The translations under genes were made by a program, and so were the position numbers. From Rhodovarius lipocyclicus (GTDB lineage Bacteria > Pseudomonadota > Alphaproteobacteria > Acetobacterales > Acetobacteraceae), in the NCBI RefSeq assembly GCF_009900765.1, contig NZ_JAAABL010000001.1, positions 248,001 through 312,000 on the forward strand: DNA of 64,000 bases, written 5' to 3'. The notes under the pieces were generated by a model, which ran no database searches, was not told the DNA's origin, and was given only the letters and a program-made list of their open reading frames with translations. Below are positions 26,976-35,535 of the stretch, in pieces (positions within the stretch are counted from its first letter, which is position 1; each line of letters opens with the position of its first letter).

Positions 26976-27587
26976 TCAGCCGTAGCCCATCGCGCGGTGA
27001 GTGCCATTCTCGACCTCGACGATGATGTCCTGCATCGAGGCGTTGCCGAGCACGTAGTCGGAGTTTCGGCTTCCCACCTGCAGCTTGATCCGGCCGCGGA
27101 TGCGCAGCACGGCCTCCATGCTCTGGGTGTCGATCCGGGCACTGACGCGCTGGCCGTTGGTGGTGGCGTCGAAGCTGAAGGTGCCGGCGGGCGTGTCGAG
27201 TAGTCGGAGGAGCAGGCTGCCACTCACCGGGAGCGGCGGCGCGCTGATGTTGTAGACGTGGTCGCGGTTCCAGGAGATGCGGAGCGGCCCGGCGCTTGAG
27301 GTGATGTGAGCGGCGCACCGGTTGAAGCGGCCATTCTCGTCGATCCGGAGGATCTGCGCCGCTCCCTTCTGGCCCTGCCTCACCTCGCGGTATTGCGCGA
27401 TGGCTGTGCCGGGGAGGACAGCGAGGCCACAGGCCGCGATGACGAGCAAACGCCGGCGCCAGGGGCGCGCATTCGGCAGCGGAATGGGCACGGAGCCAAT
27501 CTCCCCAGGACGCTTCTGAAACACTGCCAAAGGCCCCAACCGCGGCCGGCCGTGCCCGCGGAACGTGTCAGACGCGTTATCACTCAT
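26976..27587 (-). CDS. Exported or membrane-anchored hypothetical protein
   Basis: The ATG at 27587 (preceded by an in-frame TTG) gives a 203-residue product. It has a 45-residue charged N-terminus, a hydrophobic segment (RLLVIAACGLAVLPGTAIA), then a beta-rich mature domain containing LRIDENGRFNRCAAHIT and FSFDATTNGQRVSARID. I recognise no family. It is the first gene of the exported-protein operon; AT-rich DNA (about 27600-27630) upstream could hold its promoter. Confidence 0.65.
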   Translation of the reverse strand: MSDNASDTFRGHGRPRLGPLAVFQKRPGEIGSVPIPLPNARPWRRRLLVIAACGLAVLPGTAIAQYREVRQGQKGAAQILRIDENGRFNRCAAHITSSAGPLRISWNRDHVYNISAPPLPVSGSLLLRLLDTPAGTFSFDATTNGQRVSARIDTQSMEAVLRIRGRIKLQVGSRNSDYVLGNASMQDIIVEVENGTHRAMGYG

Positions 27588-27644
27588 CAACTCGAAATCG
27601 ACGCTTCGTCTGATAAATTAAACGAAATTTATTGAGGCGCGCGG

Positions 27645-27830
27645 TCAGTCGCCGGTCCACCGATACACCCCGATCACATGCCGGTTGACGTTGCCCTGCT
27701 TGGCCAGGGCTTCGAGGACCTGCCGGGTCATCGCCGGATTACGCATAGTAATGCCGCTCGGCGACTGGCCGATCTGAACGGCGGCGGCGAGTTGCGCCGG
27801 CGCGGCGCTCGCATTCGCAGGCGTGCTCAC
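27645..27830 (-). CDS. Small hypothetical protein, possibly a gene remnant
   Basis: This 61-residue frame has a GTG start that overlaps the stop of the truncated DUF3732 gene (GTGA), which looks like translational coupling. The sequence is Ala-rich at the start and ends with RHVIGVYRWTGD. No family is recognised. It may be the tail of a deleted gene fused to the break point of its damaged neighbour. Confidence 0.35.
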   Translation of the reverse strand: MSTPANASAAPAQLAAAVQIGQSPSGITMRNPAMTRQVLEALAKQGNVNRHVIGVYRWTGD

Positions 27831-28705
27831 GCCTCATCGTAGCGCATGCGTTGCAGATAGTGGTCTTCGCCCATCGCGCCGACGAAATACGGCAGCGTAT
27901 CTTTGATGGCTGAGGGGATGAACTGTTCGCCCTGGCGATGGAAAAGCAGGCGGCGATTGGCGATTTCATCCTGAGCCTGAAGGCAAAAGAAGATCGCCTG
28001 GCTGGCCGAAGCCTCTAACGGCGCCCGGGTCGATCCGGGTTCGGGAACGTGCTTGTTCTCGGCGATGCCCAACACCATCGAGAGTTGGGTGCGCAGGCCA
28101 TGGGCCGTGACGTTCTTGGCGAAGGGCTGGGGGGTGTCGGGGAATCCCGCCACCCCACGCTCGAAGAAGATGTCGTCGCTAGCCTTGCCGGCCAGCCGCG
28201 GATTGCGCCGGGCGATCAGGATGCCTTCTCCATCGCGGTCCAAGAGAATCGCGAACCAAGACACGCCACGTCGAATCTCGCCCTCCGGGATGGTGCATTC
28301 CCTGCGCCCCCAGCAGTAGTCGACGATGTCGAACAAGGCCGACTTACCCGGCTTCGAAGCCCCGGTGACGATATTCAGCCGGCCGAGGACAAATTCGATG
28401 TCACGCCGCTCGCCGGCATGGGAATATATCGCGATGGCTCGCAGCTGCAGGGTCACGGCGTCACGCCCATTGTCTGTAAGCCTCATGGGCTTCGCGCCCG
28501 TCCGCAGCCCCTCGGCGTCCACCGTCAGGGCGCGATGCTGCGCGAGGAAGAGCAGGGCTTCGCGGCTGATCGGTCGAAGGCGCAGGGTGCGTTCCGGCAG
28601 ATCGGCGAGCAGTGCCTCATTGTCCGCCGACCAAGTGGCAAAGGTCGGTGCGGCCTCGTGCTGGGGATCGCCGCCATGCTGCCTCGGCCGACTGGCTTGT
28701 CGCAA
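27827..28705 (-). pseudogene. Truncated DUF3732 ATPase with a fused middle-component remnant (ABC-3C-like)
   Basis: From about 28460 on the minus strand the frame reads the N-terminal third of a DUF3732 ATPase: YSHAGERRDIEF, then a P-loop GASKPGKSALFDIVDYCWGR, and later ALFFHRQGEQFIPSAIKDTLPYF-like sequence. It stops after about 210 residues, whereas DUF3732 proteins are about 600 or more. The N-terminal 75 residues (LRLRPISREALLFLAQHRALTVDAEG) look like the C-terminal half of a three-component ABC middle protein, here in frame with the ATPase. Both partners are therefore damaged. These families occur in ABC-3C conflict systems. Confidence 0.62.
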
Positions 28706-28844
28706 TTCCGTTGGTGGAGATCAGTGTTTCGCGGTCCCAGAATCGACCGCTAGCCGGTTGCGATGCGTAAACGGACGGCATGCTCTGGCCAGAAATATCA
28801 TGTATTTCAGCAACTTGAAGCTTGCAGACAGAATCGCCCAAGTC

Positions 28845-29028
28845 CCGAGCTTCGGAGGGAGAATGGCCCTGGAGAGACGGAAAAGCGGGTCGTTACGTTC
28901 TCCAACCCCAAGCCACCGCGGTAAAACCCCAGGAAACCTGTGGTTCACGGCGCTACTGTGGGAAGCGCATTGTGATGTTGGAAAGCCGACTGGAGCAGCG
29001 GTGGGAACCGGATTCCAACCTTCTCTGG
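28845..29028 (+). repeat. Island-flanking dispersed repeat, left copy
   Basis: This segment matches 57661-57845 in the same orientation, with roughly four in five bases identical by eye and a few small gaps. Shared blocks include CGTTCTCCAACCCC, AAAACCCCAGGAA and TGGAGCAGCGGTGGGAACC. It occupies most of the otherwise gene-free stretch 28706-29041, between the truncated DUF3732 gene and merR; I see no real gene in that stretch. Confidence 0.8.
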
Positions 29029-29041
29029 GCGCCGGCAGGGT

Positions 29042-29449
29042 TCAAGAGACCGTGGGTGCCAGGGCCTCAATGATGCGGCACTGCGCCACATTGCCGTGGC
29101 GGCACTGCCCGATAAGGGAGTCTAGTTCTCGCCGCAGCGCTTGAAGGTCGGCAATCTTTCGATCCACCTCGCCCAGGTGCTGGCGGGCAATGACGTCCAC
29201 GGCCTCGCAGGAGCGCTCGCGATCTTCGGAGAGATCAAGCAGCGCGCGAATCTGCTCCAGCGAGAAGCCGAGGTCTCGAGCCCGCCGGATGAAGCTCAGT
29301 CGGCCTAGATGCACCTCGTTGTAAGCGCGGTAGTTCCCTGAAGTACGGGCTGGTGTCGGGAGCAGGCCGACCCGCTCGTACCACCGGATTGTCTCAATCT
29401 TCGTGCCGGTCGCCTTCGCGAGGGCGCCGATGTTCGTTGATTTTTCCAT
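29042..29449 (-). CDS. MerR-family heavy-metal regulator (CadR/PbrR/ZntR type)
   Basis: The 135-residue protein has the MerR winged helix (NIGALAKATGTKIETIRWYERVGLL), a long dimerisation helix, and cysteines at 81, 116 and 124 (RERSCEAVD, GQCRHGNVAQC). This three-cysteine pattern fits Cd/Pb/Zn-sensing members rather than HgII or CuI sensors. It is divergent from the HMA peptide and P-type ATPase genes, and the shared promoter has the classic long-spacer dyad, so it should activate them when metal is bound. Confidence 0.92.
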   Translation of the reverse strand: MEKSTNIGALAKATGTKIETIRWYERVGLLPTPARTSGNYRAYNEVHLGRLSFIRRARDLGFSLEQIRALLDLSEDRERSCEAVDVIARQHLGEVDRKIADLQALRRELDSLIGQCRHGNVAQCRIIEALAPTVS

Positions 29450-29458
29450 GTTTGTCTC

Positions 29459-29488
29459 TTGACCCTGTAGTGACTACAGGGTCCATCT
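29459..29488 (+). promoter_or_regulatory. MerR-type metal-responsive promoter and operator
   Basis: A -35 TTGACC (29459-29464) overlaps the dyad ACCCTGTAG-TGA-CTACAGGGT at 29462-29482. A weak -10 (CCATCT or CATCTG) starts 18-19 bases after the -35. An over-long spacer containing a dyad is the hallmark of promoters that MerR proteins untwist. It drives the plus-strand metal genes. Confidence 0.85.
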
Positions 29489-29549
29489 GGGTACTCCTAG
29501 CCTTTGCTGCAACCGGCCGAGGCATGCCTGAAATGGGAAGGCGAAAGCG

Positions 29550-29804
29550 ATGGCGAACGACGAAACAGCGGGAACCCTGACGAAGCCACCAGTGGATCTG
29601 CGCTACCGGGTCGAGGGCATGGATTGTTCGAGCTGCGCGCTGAAGATCGAGGACGCAGTCCAGCAGCTCAGCGGTGCGGAGGACATCCAGGTCAACTACA
29701 AGGCGCAGATCCTGGAACTCCGTCTCGATGAGGCAATTACGCCCCGCACAACCGTCGAGGAGCAGATTCGCAAGCTCGGCTATGGTGTCGCGCCTTTGAC
29801 TTGA
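29550..29804 (+). CDS. Heavy-metal-associated (HMA) domain peptide
   Basis: The 84-residue ferredoxin-fold metal chaperone has the GMDCSSC motif with Cys26 and Cys29. Its sequence closely parallels the N-terminus of the adjacent P-type ATPase; even the cysteine positions coincide, and the EEQIRKLGYGVAP segment is shared. It therefore looks like a detached tandem copy of that metal-binding domain. It is the first gene after the MerR promoter and probably delivers or buffers the metal. Confidence 0.88.
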   Translation: MANDETAGTLTKPPVDLRYRVEGMDCSSCALKIEDAVQQLSGAEDIQVNYKAQILELRLDEAITPRTTVEEQIRKLGYGVAPLT

Positions 29805-29907
29805 AAGCGCGTTCCTGGCCCGGCGATCGACGATCCGCAGACTTGATGAGCGGTCCGGTTCCTTTCCGCCTGCGGCCTGAACCGGTAGAATGGAAGAGGC
29901 AATTCAG

Positions 29908-32100
29908 ATGGCCAATGGTGGCACAGTCAATTTGGATCCCGTGTCAAGGATCGCGCTGCGGTACCACGTGGACGGGATGGATTGCCCCTCCTGCGCCTCC
30001 AAGATCGAGACGGCCGTCGGCCGGTTCGCGGGTACCGACGATATCCGGGTCAACTACCACGCGCAGGTTCTCGCCTTCGGGCTGAATGAGGCCGCCACAC
30101 CCCGCGCCGCCGTCGAGGAGCAGATTCGTAAACTCGGCTACGGTGTCGCCCCGGTCGTGGCGCCAAGAGTTATCGCCGGTGAACCCGGGATGGCTGTTGA
30201 GCCTCCGGAGCATGTTCGCATCCGCCAGCCGTGGTGGATGAGCGCCAAGGTCCGCCTGGGGGCGATCATCGGATCGCTTTTGACTGCGGGGTTCGCCGCC
30301 TCCTTCATCGTTCCATCGCTGGACCACTGGGCGTACCTGCCCGCTGCCCTGTTCGGCCTGATGTTCTTCGGCAGGAAGGCCATCGCTGCCGCGCGGGCTG
30401 GTTCGCCCTTCTCCATCGAGATGTTGATGTCGATCGCGACCTTGGGCGCGATTTTCATCGGCGCGACCTCCGAAGCGGCCGTCGTCGTGTTTCTGTTCAC
30501 CGTTGGCGAGGTGCTCGAGAATTTTGCAGCCGATCGGGCTCGTGCCGGCATTGAGGCGCTCGGAGCACTGGTGCCGAGAACCGCGTTGCTGGTCGAGGAC
30601 GGAACGGCGCGGGAGGTACCCGCCGCCAGTCTGAAGGTTGGCAATCTGGTCCTCATCCGCCCCGGCGACCGCGTCTCGGCCGACGGTGAGGTGGCCGAAG
30701 GGGAGTCCGAGGTGGACGAGAGCCAGGTGACCGGTGAGTCCGTGCCGGTGGCCAAGGCAGCGGGCCTCTCGGTCTTCGCGGGCAGCATCAATGGCTCAGG
30801 CGCGTTGCAGGTCCGGGTGACGAAGCCGAGCGCCGACAACACCATCGCCCGCATCATTCGGCTGGTGGAGGAGGCCCAGGAGGCCAAGGCGCCCACCGCC
30901 CGCTTCATCGAGCGGTTCTCGGCCATCTACACGCCGATCGCAGTTGTCGTTGCAGCTTTGGTTGCGATCGGGCCGCCGCTGTTGCTTGGCGAGGACTGGA
31001 GCACCTGGATCTATCGCGGCCTGGCGCTGCTGCTGGTGGCCTGCCCCTGCGCCCTGGTGCTCTCCACGCCGGCGGCCATCGCCTCCGGCCTGGCGGTCGG
31101 CACCCGGCGCGGCCTTCTGGTGAAGGGTGGCGGCGCCCTGGAGACCATTGGTCGCGTCCGCGCCATCGCCTTCGACAAGACCGGCACCCTGACCGAGGGA
31201 CGCCCGCGCGTGACGGACGTCCTCGCCCTTGTTGGTAACGAGCGCACCATGCTCGGCCTCGCAGCCGCGGTCGAGTACGGCTCAAGCCACCCACTTGGCC
31301 GAGCTATTCTGGAGCGGGCCGAGACGGATGGGATCCCGCTGCGCCCTGCCAAGGATTCGCGGGCCATCCCAGGCAAGGCTGTCGAGGCGGTCGTCACCGG
31401 CAAGCGCGTCACCGTGAGCTCACCCTCCTATGCGGCCGCTCAAGCGCCGCTCTCCGGTGATGCGGACCGGGCAATCGCGGAGTGGGAAGGTCAAGGGAAG
31501 ACGGTCGTTGTCGTCTCCGTGGATGGCGTCCCCACGGGCCTCATTGCGGTGCGCGACGAACCTCGGGCGGACGCCGCCGCAGGCATTCGGGCGCTCGAAG
31601 CTTTGGGCGTCGAAGCTGTCATGCTCACCGGCGACAACATTCGCACTGGCCTAGCCATTGCGGGTCCGCTTGGGCTGAAGGTAAAGGCAGGTCTCCTGCC
31701 CGAGGACAAGCTGCGCGAGATTGGTGCCATGAAGACGCTGGCGCCGGTTGCCATGGTTGGTGACGGTATCAACGACGCGCCTGCACTCGCGGCAGCATCG
31801 GTCGGCATCGCCATGGGCGGTGGGACTGACGTAGCGCTGGAGACGGCAGACGCCGCCCTACTCGGCAGCCGCGTCGTCGACGTTGCCGCCCTGATCGGGC
31901 TCTCGCGCGCCACGCTGGCGAACATCCACCAGAACGTCGCCATCGCCCTGGGCCTGAAGGCAGTATTCCTCGTAACCACCGTGGTCGGCATTACCGGCCT
32001 CTGGCTCGCCGTCCTGGCCGATACCGGCGCGACCGTCCTGGTAACGCTGAACGCCCTCCGCCTGCTCGGATACCGTTTCGAGGTGCCGGTACGTGGCTGA
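29908..32100 (+). CDS. P1B-type heavy-metal ATPase (Cd/Zn/Pb exporter)
   Basis: The 730-residue inner-membrane pump has an N-terminal HMA domain (Cys26, Cys29 in GMDCPSC), the transmembrane metal site CPC at 379-381, the phosphorylation motif DKTGT with Asp423, the SHPLGRAI motif and the hinge GDGINDAP. CPC with these features fits the Zn/Cd/Pb subgroup. The ATG at 29908 was chosen because AAGAGG precedes it and the start then matches the paralogous HMA peptide; an ATG at 29890 adds six residues. Downstream genes are CDF, CcdA and LspA. Confidence 0.93.
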   Translation: MANGGTVNLDPVSRIALRYHVDGMDCPSCASKIETAVGRFAGTDDIRVNYHAQVLAFGLNEAATPRAAVEEQIRKLGYGVAPVVAPRVIAGEPGMAVEPPEHVRIRQPWWMSAKVRLGAIIGSLLTAGFAASFIVPSLDHWAYLPAALFGLMFFGRKAIAAARAGSPFSIEMLMSIATLGAIFIGATSEAAVVVFLFTVGEVLENFAADRARAGIEALGALVPRTALLVEDGTAREVPAASLKVGNLVLIRPGDRVSADGEVAEGESEVDESQVTGESVPVAKAAGLSVFAGSINGSGALQVRVTKPSADNTIARIIRLVEEAQEAKAPTARFIERFSAIYTPIAVVVAALVAIGPPLLLGEDWSTWIYRGLALLLVACPCALVLSTPAAIASGLAVGTRRGLLVKGGGALETIGRVRAIAFDKTGTLTEGRPRVTDVLALVGNERTMLGLAAAVEYGSSHPLGRAILERAETDGIPLRPAKDSRAIPGKAVEAVVTGKRVTVSSPSYAAAQAPLSGDADRAIAEWEGQGKTVVVVSVDGVPTGLIAVRDEPRADAAAGIRALEALGVEAVMLTGDNIRTGLAIAGPLGLKVKAGLLPEDKLREIGAMKTLAPVAMVGDGINDAPALAAASVGIAMGGGTDVALETADAALLGSRVVDVAALIGLSRATLANIHQNVAIALGLKAVFLVTTVVGITGLWLAVLADTGATVLVTLNALRLLGYRFEVPVRG

Positions 32101-32315
32101 GGACTTGTCCCGGTCCGGAAGATCATTTGCAGCGCAGGTCGCCTCGCCTGTGTCTTGTTGCGCAGACCGTCAGGGCGTTGGCTCGCGTCGAGCAGGCGCT
32201 TCGGCGCATAGCGGGCGGCAAGATGGCGGTGATGACCCGTGGCAATGATGGCCGGCCCCCTCAACGCCTCATTCATCATGATGCTTCGGCCCTCTCCCTC
32301 GCTCGGTAACATCGC

Positions 32316-32942
32316 ATGAGCGATGACGACGACCTACCCAAGGATATGGCCCACATCACGCCTGGCTACCGCAGGGCGTTGTGGATCGTGGTAGCGCTGA
32401 ACATCGGCTACGGCGTGGCCGAGGCAATCGGCGGCTTCATCGCCGGCAGTCAAGCCCTGAAGGCGGACGCTCTCGACTTCCTGGGAGACGGCCTGATCAG
32501 CTTTCTTGGCCTGTTGGCGATCAGCTGGAGCCAGGTCTGGCGCGCTCGCTCCGCCCTCATCCAGGGTTTGTTCCTCGGCGTGCTCGGCGTCGGCGTACTG
32601 ATCACGACCGGATATCGGGTGTTGGTGCTGAATCAGCCCGAGGCAGAACTCATGGGCCTTTTCGGTGCCGCCGCGCTGGCAGTCAACGTGGCCGCCGCGG
32701 CAGTGCTCATCCCGCATCGGATGGGCGATGCGAACGTCCGCGCGGTCTGGCTCTTCAGCCGCAACGACGCCGTCGGCAACTTGGCCGTCGTCATGGCGGC
32801 GGGCCTGGTATGGTGGACCGCCACGCCATGGCCCGACCTCGCCGTTGCCATCGTGATCGCTGGGCTTTTTCTCCAGTCGGCCTGGTCGATCGTCCGCGAC
32901 GCCCGGGCCGACCTGCGCGTCGCGGGCTCCCGCCAGCCATGA
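32316..32942 (+). CDS. Cation diffusion facilitator-like transporter, short form
   Basis: This 208-residue protein has about six hydrophobic helices and no cytoplasmic C-terminal domain. The helix-2 region has KADALDFLGDG (Asp...Asp) and helix 5 has SRNDAVGN, matching the metal-site positions of CDF proteins with some substitutions. It probably exports a divalent metal together with the upstream ATPase. About 215 bases of DNA without a recognisable gene separate it from the ATPase. Confidence 0.8.
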   Translation: MSDDDDLPKDMAHITPGYRRALWIVVALNIGYGVAEAIGGFIAGSQALKADALDFLGDGLISFLGLLAISWSQVWRARSALIQGLFLGVLGVGVLITTGYRVLVLNQPEAELMGLFGAAALAVNVAAAAVLIPHRMGDANVRAVWLFSRNDAVGNLAVVMAAGLVWWTATPWPDLAVAIVIAGLFLQSAWSIVRDARADLRVAGSRQP

Positions 32943-32994
32943 TTCACACAGGACGTTCCCCTACCGGAGATTTTCCCTGGCCTGGGCGGCAAGC

Positions 32995-33717
32995 ATGACA
33001 GTTGATCTCTCCGCCTTCGGCCTCCTTCTCGCATTCGCGGGTGGCCTGGTCTCGTTCCTTTCGCCCTGCGTCCTTCCATTGGTGCCGGGCTGGGTCGCAT
33101 ATGCCTGCGGCACGGGCGTGCGCGATGCGCCGCCGCGCTCGCGTGCTATGCTGCTGGGCGTCTGCTTCGTCGCAGGCTTCTCTCTGGTCTTCGTTCTGCT
33201 GGGACTTGGCGCCTCCGCGATGTCGCACTGGCTACGGCGCTGGAGTATCGAATTCCAGATCGCCGGTGGCATGCTCGTGCTCGCCTTCGGCCTGGTGCAG
33301 ATGGGGGCACTGCGGCCGGCCTGGCTGCTGCGCGACGTGCGGTTGCCGGCCTTTGCCACTGGCGGCACGCCAGGCGGAGCCGGGCTACTGGGTGCCTCCT
33401 TTGGCTTCGCCTGGACGCCCTGCGTCGGGCCTGTCCTCGGCGCCGTCCTCGCCGTCGCCGCCATCCAAGGCGATGGCGCCGGTACGCCGTTGCTGCTCGC
33501 TTACTCGCTGGGTCTCGGTGTGCCCTTCCTGCTGGTCGCATTTTACCTCCCTGTCGCCGCCGCTCGGCTGCGGCGCTGGCGCGGCTTCGGCCGCGGCGCG
33601 CAGGTGGTGTCTGGTGCGGTAATGATTGTGATGGGCTTCGCGATGATGACAGGCGAGATGACAAGGGTTGCTGCATGGTTCGTTCAGACCTTCCCCTTCC
33701 TCTTGAGTCTCGGTTGA
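32995..33717 (+). CDS. ccdA: CcdA/DsbD-type thiol-electron transporter
   Basis: The 240-residue, six-helix protein has the paired redox cysteines of the CcdA family: Cys25 in SFLSPCVLPL and Cys143 in FAWTPCVGPV. These proteins carry electrons across the membrane to keep periplasmic thiols reduced. In a metal island it may protect or reduce periplasmic metal-binding proteins. Its stop overlaps the lspA start (TGATG), so the two are coupled. Confidence 0.88.
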   Translation: MTVDLSAFGLLLAFAGGLVSFLSPCVLPLVPGWVAYACGTGVRDAPPRSRAMLLGVCFVAGFSLVFVLLGLGASAMSHWLRRWSIEFQIAGGMLVLAFGLVQMGALRPAWLLRDVRLPAFATGGTPGGAGLLGASFGFAWTPCVGPVLGAVLAVAAIQGDGAGTPLLLAYSLGLGVPFLLVAFYLPVAAARLRRWRGFGRGAQVVSGAVMIVMGFAMMTGEMTRVAAWFVQTFPFLLSLG

Positions 33718-34220
33718 TGCGTCGCACGGGCCTGCTGGCGGCGCTCGTCGCCGTCGCAATCGATCAGACGAGCAAGGCGTGGGCGCTCGCGGCGTTGTGG
33801 CCGCCCTACAGCGAGGGCATCGCCGTGCTGCCGGTGCTGAACCTGCGGCTTGGTTTCAACACCGGCGTCACCTTCGGTATGTTCGCCAATAGCTCGGAAG
33901 AGGGGGGCTGGTTGCTTGTTATCGTCGGCCTCTCTGTGACCGCCTTCCTGGCGCGGTGGCTATGGCGAACCGCCTCGCGGTTGGAGGCCTTTGCGCTCGG
34001 GCTGATCATTGGCGGCGCGCTTGGCAACGTCGCCGACCGTGTCCAGCAGGGCGCGGTGACCGATTTCATCGACGCCCATCTTGCTGGCTGGCACTGGCCG
34101 ACCTTCAACATGGCCGATGTCGCCATCGTCTGCGGCGTCGTTTTGTTGGTCCTAGCCAGCCTTCGCCCCGCACCGGCCAGTACAGTCACCGCAGTGCACC
34201 ACGTTGGCAGCAAGCAATGA
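33717..34220 (+). CDS. lspA: Prolipoprotein signal peptidase II
   Basis: The 167-residue membrane protease has the two catalytic aspartates Asp107 (GNVADRV) and Asp134 (FNMADVAI), and the conserved FNTGVTFG loop. The start at 33717 overlaps the ccdA stop. LspA genes occur inside lead-resistance operons (pbrC), so this is probably an accessory copy that travels with the metal module rather than the housekeeping enzyme. Confidence 0.9.
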   Translation: MRRTGLLAALVAVAIDQTSKAWALAALWPPYSEGIAVLPVLNLRLGFNTGVTFGMFANSSEEGGWLLVIVGLSVTAFLARWLWRTASRLEAFALGLIIGGALGNVADRVQQGAVTDFIDAHLAGWHWPTFNMADVAIVCGVVLLVLASLRPAPASTVTAVHHVGSKQ

Positions 34221-34449
34221 CGAGCCAAGAGCGTCAGCAGCGCACGCTCCCATCTGTCCGGGGACGCCGGGTAACCCGCATTCCTGCCGGAATGAGGCGT
34301 AGGGGCGGCGAAATCAGTGCGTCGGGATTCGAACCCTCGCTGACCCCATGGAGGCCGTTCAGCTCTGGCGCAGGGCTGCATCGTGGCCCAGCGCCCGCTT
34401 CAATTGTCATGCTGCAGTCGCGAATAGGCGCTTCGTTTTGCTAGCCGGA

Positions 34450-35535
34450 ATGATGTCCGTGCGGCGAGGCACACTCTTGAGAATCATTCTCCGCGCTGCA
34501 GTGGTGGTAGTTCTTGCCATCGGCGGCTATGTCGCCTGGCGATCGGCCCAGCCGCCGGCCCTGCCGTCGGGTATCGCGCGCGGCAATGGCCGGGTCGAGG
34601 CGGTCGGGATCGACATCGCCGCCCGCACGCCCGGGCGCATCCGCGACATCCTGGTCAACGAGGGCGAGTTCATCACCGCCGGCCAAGTGCTCGTCCGTAT
34701 GGACACGGCGGTGCTGGAAGCGCAGATGCGCGAGGCCGCGGCGCAGCTTCGGCGTGCTGTCATCGGCATCGAGACCGCAACCAGCCTGGTGACGCAGCGC
34801 GAAGCGGAACGCGCCGCCGCCCAGGCGGTGACGGCGCAACGCGCGGCGCAGCTGGAAGCCGCCCGGCGACGGCTGGCGCGGACGGATGAGCTGGCGTCGC
34901 GCGGCAATGCCTCACAGCAGGTGCTGGACGACGACCGGGCGAGCTTCGAGGGCACACGGGCCGCGCACAGCGCTTCCATCGCACAGCAGGCGGCGGCGGA
35001 AGCGGCGATCACGGCGGCGCGGTCCTCCGTGGTGGGGGCGGAAGCGGCGGCGGAGGCGGCGCGCGCGACCATCCAGCGCATTCAGGCCGATATCGACGAC
35101 AGCACCCTGACGGCGCCGCGCGCGGGGCGCGTGCAGTACCGCGTGGCGCAGCCTGGCGAGGTCGTGGCCGGTGGCGGGCGCGTGCTGAACATGGTAGATC
35201 TGACCGACGTCTACATGACCTTCTTCCTGTCAACGGCCGATGCCGGGCGGATCGCCTTGGGGACCGAGGTGCGGCTGGTGCTGGACGCGGCGCCGCAATA
35301 CGTCATTCCCGCGCGGGTCTCGCTCGTCTCGGACGTCGCGCAGTTTACGCCGCGCCAAGTGGAGACGAGCGAGGAGCGGCTGCGGCTGATGTTCCGCGTG
35401 CGCGCGCGCATCGACCCCGGCCTGCTGCGCGATCATGTGGACCAGGTGAAGACCGGCCTGCCGGGCGTCGCCTATGTGCGCGTGGACCAGCGGGCGGCGT
35501 GGCCCGCCCAGTTCCAGGTCCGGCTGCCGCAATGA
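34450..35535 (+). CDS. HlyD-family periplasmic adaptor (membrane fusion protein)
   Basis: The 361-residue protein has one N-terminal membrane helix ([19 protein letters not shown]), a biotinyl-lipoyl-like half ([24 protein letters not shown]), a long Ala/Arg/Glu-rich coiled coil (about residues 95-210) and the closing half with [13 protein letters not shown]. The double ATG at 34450/34453 is the likely start. It overlaps the next gene (ATGA) and forms, with the two ABC genes, an export complex like E. coli YhiI-RbbA(YhiH)-YhhJ. The 230 bases before it hold no gene I can support. Confidence 0.9.
   Translation: MMSVRRGTLLRIILRAAVVVVLAIGGYVAWRSAQPPALPSGIARGNGRVEAVGIDIAARTPGRIRDILVNEGEFITAGQVLVRMDTAVLEAQMREAAAQLRRAVIGIETATSLVTQREAERAAAQAVTAQRAAQLEAARRRLARTDELASRGNASQQVLDDDRASFEGTRAAHSASIAQQAAAEAAITAARSSVVGAEAAAEAARATIQRIQADIDDSTLTAPRAGRVQYRVAQPGEVVAGGGRVLNMVDLTDVYMTFFLSTADAGRIALGTEVRLVLDAAPQYVIPARVSLVSDVAQFTPRQVETSEERLRLMFRVRARIDPGLLRDHVDQVKTGLPGVAYVRVDQRAAWPAQFQVRLPQ

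Noticed and set aside
28617-28948. Short minus-strand frames across the left island repeat that could encode small proteins
   Set aside because: They rest on repeat DNA or on a shifted reading of the truncated DUF3732 gene and have no consistent counterpart in the other repeat copy.
34325-34345. A GGTTCGAATCCC-like element (minus strand) suggesting a tRNA T-arm
   Set aside because: Only three base pairs of a T-stem form and no acceptor, anticodon or CCA-proximal structure could be found around it.
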